Positions 59,474 to 64,000 of a DNA stretch of 64,000 nucleotides are shown one piece after another. Every line of letters begins with the position of its first letter. The first letter of the stretch is position 1. Under the pieces are notes generated by a model. The model was not told the DNA's origin, searched no databases, and saw only the letters and a program-made list of their open reading frames with translations. The stretch covers positions 62,501 to 126,500 of the forward strand of contig LUCW03002620.1 of NCBI GenBank assembly GCA_001586965.3, read 5' to 3'. The DNA is from Sphaeroforma sirkka. Its lineage: Eukaryota; Opisthokonta; Ichthyosporea; Ichthyophonida. A program made the position numbers and the translations under genes.

Positions 59474-60068
59474 TGTAGAAATACGGCCTCCGGTCAGTCT
59501 AAAATATCAAGATCAATTGAGATAATACATTGGTTTTTATTTGTATTTTAAATAATTTAGGACAAGCTCTTTTTCCAATATTTCCAAAGTGTTCTAAATT
59601 CACTTTGATGGCTCCAATAGCCTGAGTATTTGGTATGACTCATCTACTTGGACCTATTTGAGACATTAGTAGATGTAGGATATTATAAACTAAATTTTAT
59701 AATCTCCGAACTACTACTTATAGATTTTGGTCCTCCCGCCAATCTCCAAAATCCAATAAGCCTTATTCTTTTTTTAACTTTTCTTCAGATGGAACTTTAT
59801 CTATATCAGCTAATGTATTAACGTGACTTACGTTATTATGTCTATTTACAAATTAGGCAAGTGGTCATGAACATTTAGTACTTCTAGTGAAAATTATTCA
59901 ATAAAGAACAGCTAGAGGTACGCCCTGTGTGATCGAGGATATTTAGGCTCTTAACAAGAGGCAGTCCCGATCATTCTTACACAAGCTACCACTGCTAAAT
60001 CCTAACTGACTAAATTGTATTTTAGTTTAATATAGTTTGAAACTTAGTAATTTCCATCGAAGTTTACA
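59474..60068 (+). repeat. 3' LTR of the Gypsy element
   Basis: The 595-bp sequence begins TGTAGAAATACGG and ends AAGTTTACA, with TG...CA ends, and follows the purine-rich GCTACTGGGGGCTA. The inverted solo copy at 16079-16671 fixes both ends. The flank then reads CTCAG and enters a LINE. Confidence 0.95.
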
Positions 60069-61040
60069 CTCAGCGATTGAAGCTATCGTGTCTGGCCGTG
60101 TCTCGGTTTGAGGTTGGCGATTTACCCATAACCAGTTGGTAGTAGTATTGGCGCCGGGCCATTGCCGCGATCTCCTTGTAGGACCAACGATTTGTTGAGT
60201 TCTTCCTGATGTCGTCACAGCGTTGGGCGGAGGGCTACATGGTCGGGTGTACGCCCGCCCGTGTTTTTTTGTGTACAGTTTTCAGGTGAGCATAGATACT
60301 GTATGGGAAGCGCAGTGATGGTTTGTCGTTGGCCCAGGCGGATCGCGTCAGAGGGGTAAGTGGATTTGTGCTGGCCATTGAGTCGAGTTGTATTCCCAGG
60401 CAACCTCCGAGGTAGTCCGCGAATGGTCGCGCGGGGAGCAGGCCGCAAAAGTGAAGTAAGTTTATTTGATGTTTGGGAAACCGAGGGTATTTAGTGCCCA
60501 TGATGATGGCTGCTGCTTGGACGAGTAGTGTCTCGGTTCGGCATGCATGTGCGCCATCTTCAGAGGGAGGTAACGTGTGTTCCAAGGTGCGTCTGCAAGC
60601 GTCGGCGTGATAAGCTCACCATTTATACGGAGGGTTGGCGCCGCGTGTCGCAAGTCGGTAGATCGTACTCGGGGTTTAATGACACCCTGTTCGAGGCCAG
60701 ATTTACGTTACCACGCATCAATGTCATCTAAGAAGGGCTGGAGCGAAACCGATCGAGGGGCTTGGATCCATGTGTCGTCAACAAATAAATAAGAGCGGAG
60801 AAGCCTGGAACGAAATTGTGCTAGCGTGACAGCTAAGAAATCCATGTAGATAATAAAGAGCTGGGGGCCGACGATTGAGCCTTGTAGTATGCCATTCGTT
60901 CTATGGAATATAGACGAGAGCGTACCGCGGTATGTCACTCGGGTAGGGACCCTCCCAAACAGCGCGCGGAGGCAGTTGATCCAGGTTTCGGGCATTCCAG
61001 CGTGTTTTAGGGTAGTTCTCGTACCCAAGTGTCTCTCGTG
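60069..61040 (-). mobile_element. LINE fragment, 5'-truncated
   Basis: The minus strand encodes the end of a reverse transcriptase: TNGILQGSIVGPQLFIIYMD, then LRSYLFVDDTWI with the F-V-D-D box. A C-terminal segment (LLHFCGLLPARPFADYLGGC) aligns with that of the left-flank LINE (LKQLQLCGLLTARAL). It begins near 61040, so endonuclease and N-terminal RT are absent, as usual for 5'-truncated copies. The frames are also broken. The Gypsy 3' LTR lies directly against it, so the LTR element probably inserted into or beside it. Confidence 0.85.
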
Positions 61041-63402
61041 TCTTCAGCAGTCAAAGTTTATTGACCTTCGGTCGCAGAGAGTCACTGTGTGGAAGTGATT
61101 CTCTCCAACGGACGTATGGTCTATTTATACAAGTCGGTACGACGAACGTCGTGTCCGTTGGCTGACACGAAAGTCGCCTGCCAAAACTTCCATGAGAGTT
61201 TTTACAACGGTCGATCGGTTGAGCAGGTTTTAGTCATAGACCACAGGGGTTTACATTGTAAAAATACACACAACAAATTGAAAAAGCCTGTACCTTATTT
61301 TACTAAAAAAACCAAAAAAAACCAACTGTATGTATGTATTTATATAATATTTACTCTACTACTCTACTCTCTCTGAGAGAGTGGGCACAAATTGGCCGCG
61401 CACATGTAAATAATGATGTAGGGGACTTGTTACCAAAACGTGTGTATATTTGATTGTTTGTACCTATTTGCTGAACGATACACCGTTTGCGAATCGATTG
61501 CTATCCGATGATACTGTTCGTCAATATATACCAAATAATAAGTTATACCAATAATACTATATATAATACAAATAATCGTCAATGAATTGGATCACTGAAA
61601 TTATCACTGGGAATGGTTCAGAGAATATTGGGGAGCAAGGTTGTAATAAGAGGTCCAGAGCCCAGCAGAGGGTTGTGGACCTATGGTGTTGCATTATTGG
61701 CTACATATTTACATCACAAGAGGAGAGAGATAATTGTGAAAAAGCCTAAAAGGAGGAGGGGACTCAGAGGAGTCACTCTAGTAGAATCAGAGGACTGGAT
61801 TACTGAATGTCTGGATCACTAGTGGGGAGTGGGGAGTGGGGAGTGGGGACTGGGGAGTGGGGGCTGAGGACAGTGCCGGGCTGAGTACAGTGCTGGGCTG
61901 CTGGGGCTGGGGCCTGGGCCCTGGGTCCTGGGGCTGGGCCCGTTGGGGCCTGTGGGCTGGGTAGGCTCGGGAGGGGTCCAAGACTCCGAGAGTCCGAGGG
62001 AGGGAATCTTTTCTAGATTTTCATTTTTGTGATTTTGTCCAAATACTCGATTGGGTGCTAATCTCTGATCTCATACGTTTTTACTAAAACTGACGAATAA
62101 ATACATATATTTAGTACTAAATTGCAAGTACATCTCTGTAAAGACTACAGTGTACAACTGTACATACTGTACCATAAAATTCATTTTTTAAAAATTCATA
62201 GCCTTCTGTTTCTGAAAACAGGAAATCACACAACTGTATACATACTAAAATAAAATATGTATTTTATTGTATTGACTCCCTATATAAAATATGAATACAC
62301 ACACGTGAAGAGCAAAACATTTTTTTTGTGAAAATAGTGTATATATCAACAAAAACCAGATGGCAGAGCTTCCAAAGTCTCTGTCCCCAATTCCGCATTT
62401 GACATTTTCCCACATCACACATGATATGTCCCGAATCCCGAATCACATCCCAATCCCACAGGATTCCGCTCTCTCTCGCTACTCTCGCAGAGAGAGAGAG
62501 AGAGAGAGACCACTACTACCTATCAGTCTATCATCCAGGCGAATTTGGGCCTCCAATATGTATGTGGGTATAAACCAGCGGCCAAAAATTGGAATACTTG
62601 CCCGGTTGGTCCACTACTAGAACCCTGTGAACTCAGAACTGTGAGTCTGTGACGACTCTGTATGCTGTTTTATTGTTGTTTTGTTTAAAAAAAAATTAAA
62701 TAAATAAAGAAAAACTCTGTAGAAGTGCAGTCACAAAAAAAAATCTGTGTTGTGAAACAGTATTTATTTATATTTAGAAACTCCAGAGAAAGACAGAAAC
62801 TGAAGCGAAGTGAAAACAGGAAACTGCGAAAATAGATAACAACAACAGTACATAAAGTCAAAAACAGGAATACAAAAACGATGAGTTTGAGGGTAAATAA
62901 TATATATGAGTATGAGTGAGAAGGCAGCCAGCCGCCTTTGACCAGCTCCACCAGTGAGAACCTTTTGGGCCTTTAGCCAGAGAGTATTCAGCCTCACTCC
63001 CCGTGCGCCGGGCTCAGTTTTTTCAATTTTTTTGTTTACACACAAGAAAATTGTTTCCATACTTGCTGGTGATTGGTCGTCAACAAACACACCATTGAAG
63101 AAAGCCTCAGAAAGGGTTGATTCTGTTGGGAGAAAAAAAAACTTGTTGGTTGAACACGAGTCAGCAACTCAGCATGAAACTATGGTCGCGGACTCGCGGT
63201 GAGATGCCAACAAGTTGGTTGTTCACCGGTAGTCTTCACTGTTCAGTGTTCACTTGGCTGAAAAACTGGCATTCAGCCCCATGATTTGATATTTCAACCA
63301 GTGTTATATATGTATGACACTTCACCACCAGCATCTCACTTGTGTGCGTGTCCAGATATAAATATAGTTGTTCAAGGTGCGTAGCTGTATACGCTCGCCA
63401 TC
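61041..63402. other. Host intergenic spacer
   Basis: The 2.3 kb are AT-rich. 61818-61980 is G-rich, with GTGGGGA repeats and GGGCTGGG runs that could form G-quadruplexes. A (GA)n tract lies at 62490-62508. A short open frame at 61613-61822 has no recognisable domain. No gene is supported. Confidence 0.6.
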
Positions 63403-63826
63403 ATGAATTCACAATTACTAGAGGTCCATAGGTACCAAACCTACAACATGTCATACTTCGAGGACGGTATGCGTCTGGATTATAACACCTACGCCGGTAT
63501 ACCGACGTCGCACGATTTCAAGCAGGTAAGTTCTCTACTCCGCAATGTACACGCCAGCGTAAAGTGGATTCGTGAATGCTCCGGTCAGAATTCGTATCTC
63601 TATCGGCGGCGAATTATTGAACAGTTAAGTATAATATTTGTGACCAATTTGTTGTTCACTCTTTCTTGTACAGGTTTGGCACTACTTTCCCGAGTTGGAA
63701 GCTCTATACCCTTTCACCTTCGAAAATGACTGGAACGGATATTACTGGGCAGAATTCTGCAAAGACAATATGACGATACCTTTCATTGCCGTGGTAGTCT
63801 ACTACATTGGCGTCTTTGGAGGACAG
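63403..63826 (+). CDS. ELOVL-type very-long-chain fatty acid elongase, exons 1-2 (partial)
   Basis: Exon 1 (63403-63525) encodes 41 residues ending TSHDFKQ. Its donor is AGCAG|GTAAGT at 63526, and the intron ends CTTGTACAG at 63673, phase 0. Exon 2 (63674-63826, 51 residues) encodes LYPFTFENDWNGYYWAEFCK and IPFIAVVVYYIGVFGGQ, followed by GTATTT. This is the start and first membrane helix of ELOVL6-like elongases, which condense malonyl-CoA with acyl-CoA in the ER. The His-box exons lie beyond the window. It is the clearest host gene here and shows that the window is nuclear DNA. Confidence 0.82.
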
Positions 63827-64000
63827 GTATTTTCTAGCATTATATTTATCAGCACATTAACGCAACTGAACATAGAAACTGCTCGCGAGCCTTGTTACAC
63901 AAGTCTATGACTGATGTTTTTCTATGAAGTAGTGCGAATGGGTTCTTTTTCGTTGCGGTGAGATCTAGATTGTAGCAGGATGATCTGTATTTATACATTT
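63827..64000 (+). other. ELOVL intron 2 (start)
   Basis: The sequence after GTATTT is AT-rich and no acceptor with a matching ELOVL exon is seen before the window ends. Confidence 0.6.

Larger units (their letters stand above)
53220..60068 (+). mobile_element. Ty3/Gypsy-type LTR retrotransposon, broken
   Basis: Parts in order: a gag-like region with a Cys/His nucleocapsid end (53230-55130); aspartic protease (ALFDPGAEVSAIS); reverse transcriptase (FHQLQIYEPHRKYFSFTWQG, YLDDIVIF); RNase H (VATDASDRAVGGVLL); a DIRS-like methylase-fold segment (57100-57500, VDMFAAEHNKQ, WANPPCQLI); integrase (57850-58500); a chromodomain-like tail near 58930-59100; a purine tract at 59461; and the 3' LTR. The matching 5' LTR was not found, so the left end is unclear. 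It looks broken, with perhaps six to eight breaks. The close match of its LTR to the solo LTR at 16 kb suggests a young family. Confidence 0.9.

Noticed and set aside
61613-61822. 69-aa plus-strand frame as a host gene
   Set aside because: It has no recognisable domain, no splice context and no conserved neighbour that would support it.

Overview
The window looks like nuclear DNA of a unicellular eukaryote that carries an endogenised large DNA virus. The right end holds the first two exons of an ELOVL-type fatty acid elongase with ordinary GT-AG introns. Both outer flanks hold related LINE copies. The host is therefore probably an animal or a unicellular animal relative. An ichthyosporean such as Amoebidium, where repeated giant-virus endogenisation has been reported, would fit, but this is inference and not shown by the sequence.

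Layout. Positions 1-6.05 kb are host flank: a degenerate LINE on the minus strand, a 55-bp minisatellite and a decayed DDE-transposase-like gene with an intron. Positions about 6.07-53.0 kb are the virus-derived block: dense, mostly GC-rich, intron-poor genes on both strands with short spacers, several with TATA boxes 30-95 bp ahead of the ATG. I found no capsid, DNA polymerase or packaging ATPase gene here, so this is probably one arm of a larger insertion or an accessory part of it. Positions about 53.1-60.07 kb hold a Ty3/Gypsy-type LTR element, broken, with its 3' LTR. A solo LTR of the same family lies inside a viral gene at 16 kb. Positions 60.07-61.04 kb hold a 5'-truncated LINE, followed by 2.3 kb of AT-rich host spacer and the ELOVL gene.

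The viral block shows a coherent theme. One set of genes encodes membrane-anchored carbohydrate-active proteins: a PL3 pectate lyase, three jelly-roll polysaccharide-lyase-like proteins, two GH114-type proteins and a DUF4832-like protein, most with one transmembrane anchor at the N or C terminus. A second set encodes five trimeric-adhesin/fibre proteins with hundreds of residues of head repeats and, in most, an S74-type intramolecular chaperone tail. A third set targets ubiquitin signalling: a Skp1-like protein, F-box proteins with LRR or ankyrin-like repeats, and two RING proteins. A fourth set is nucleic-acid-directed: C2H2 proteins, a zinc-finger/nuclease pair, a GIY-YIG protein, a VSR-like nuclease with repeats, and a Fanzor/TnpB element with an evident structured 3' RNA region.

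The block is also littered with short duplicated gene fragments (fibre tails, a RING N-terminus, a small membrane protein) and with several families of short tandem repeats between genes. Most of the large viral genes look whole and roughly ten look broken once or more, so the insertion seems moderately recent.
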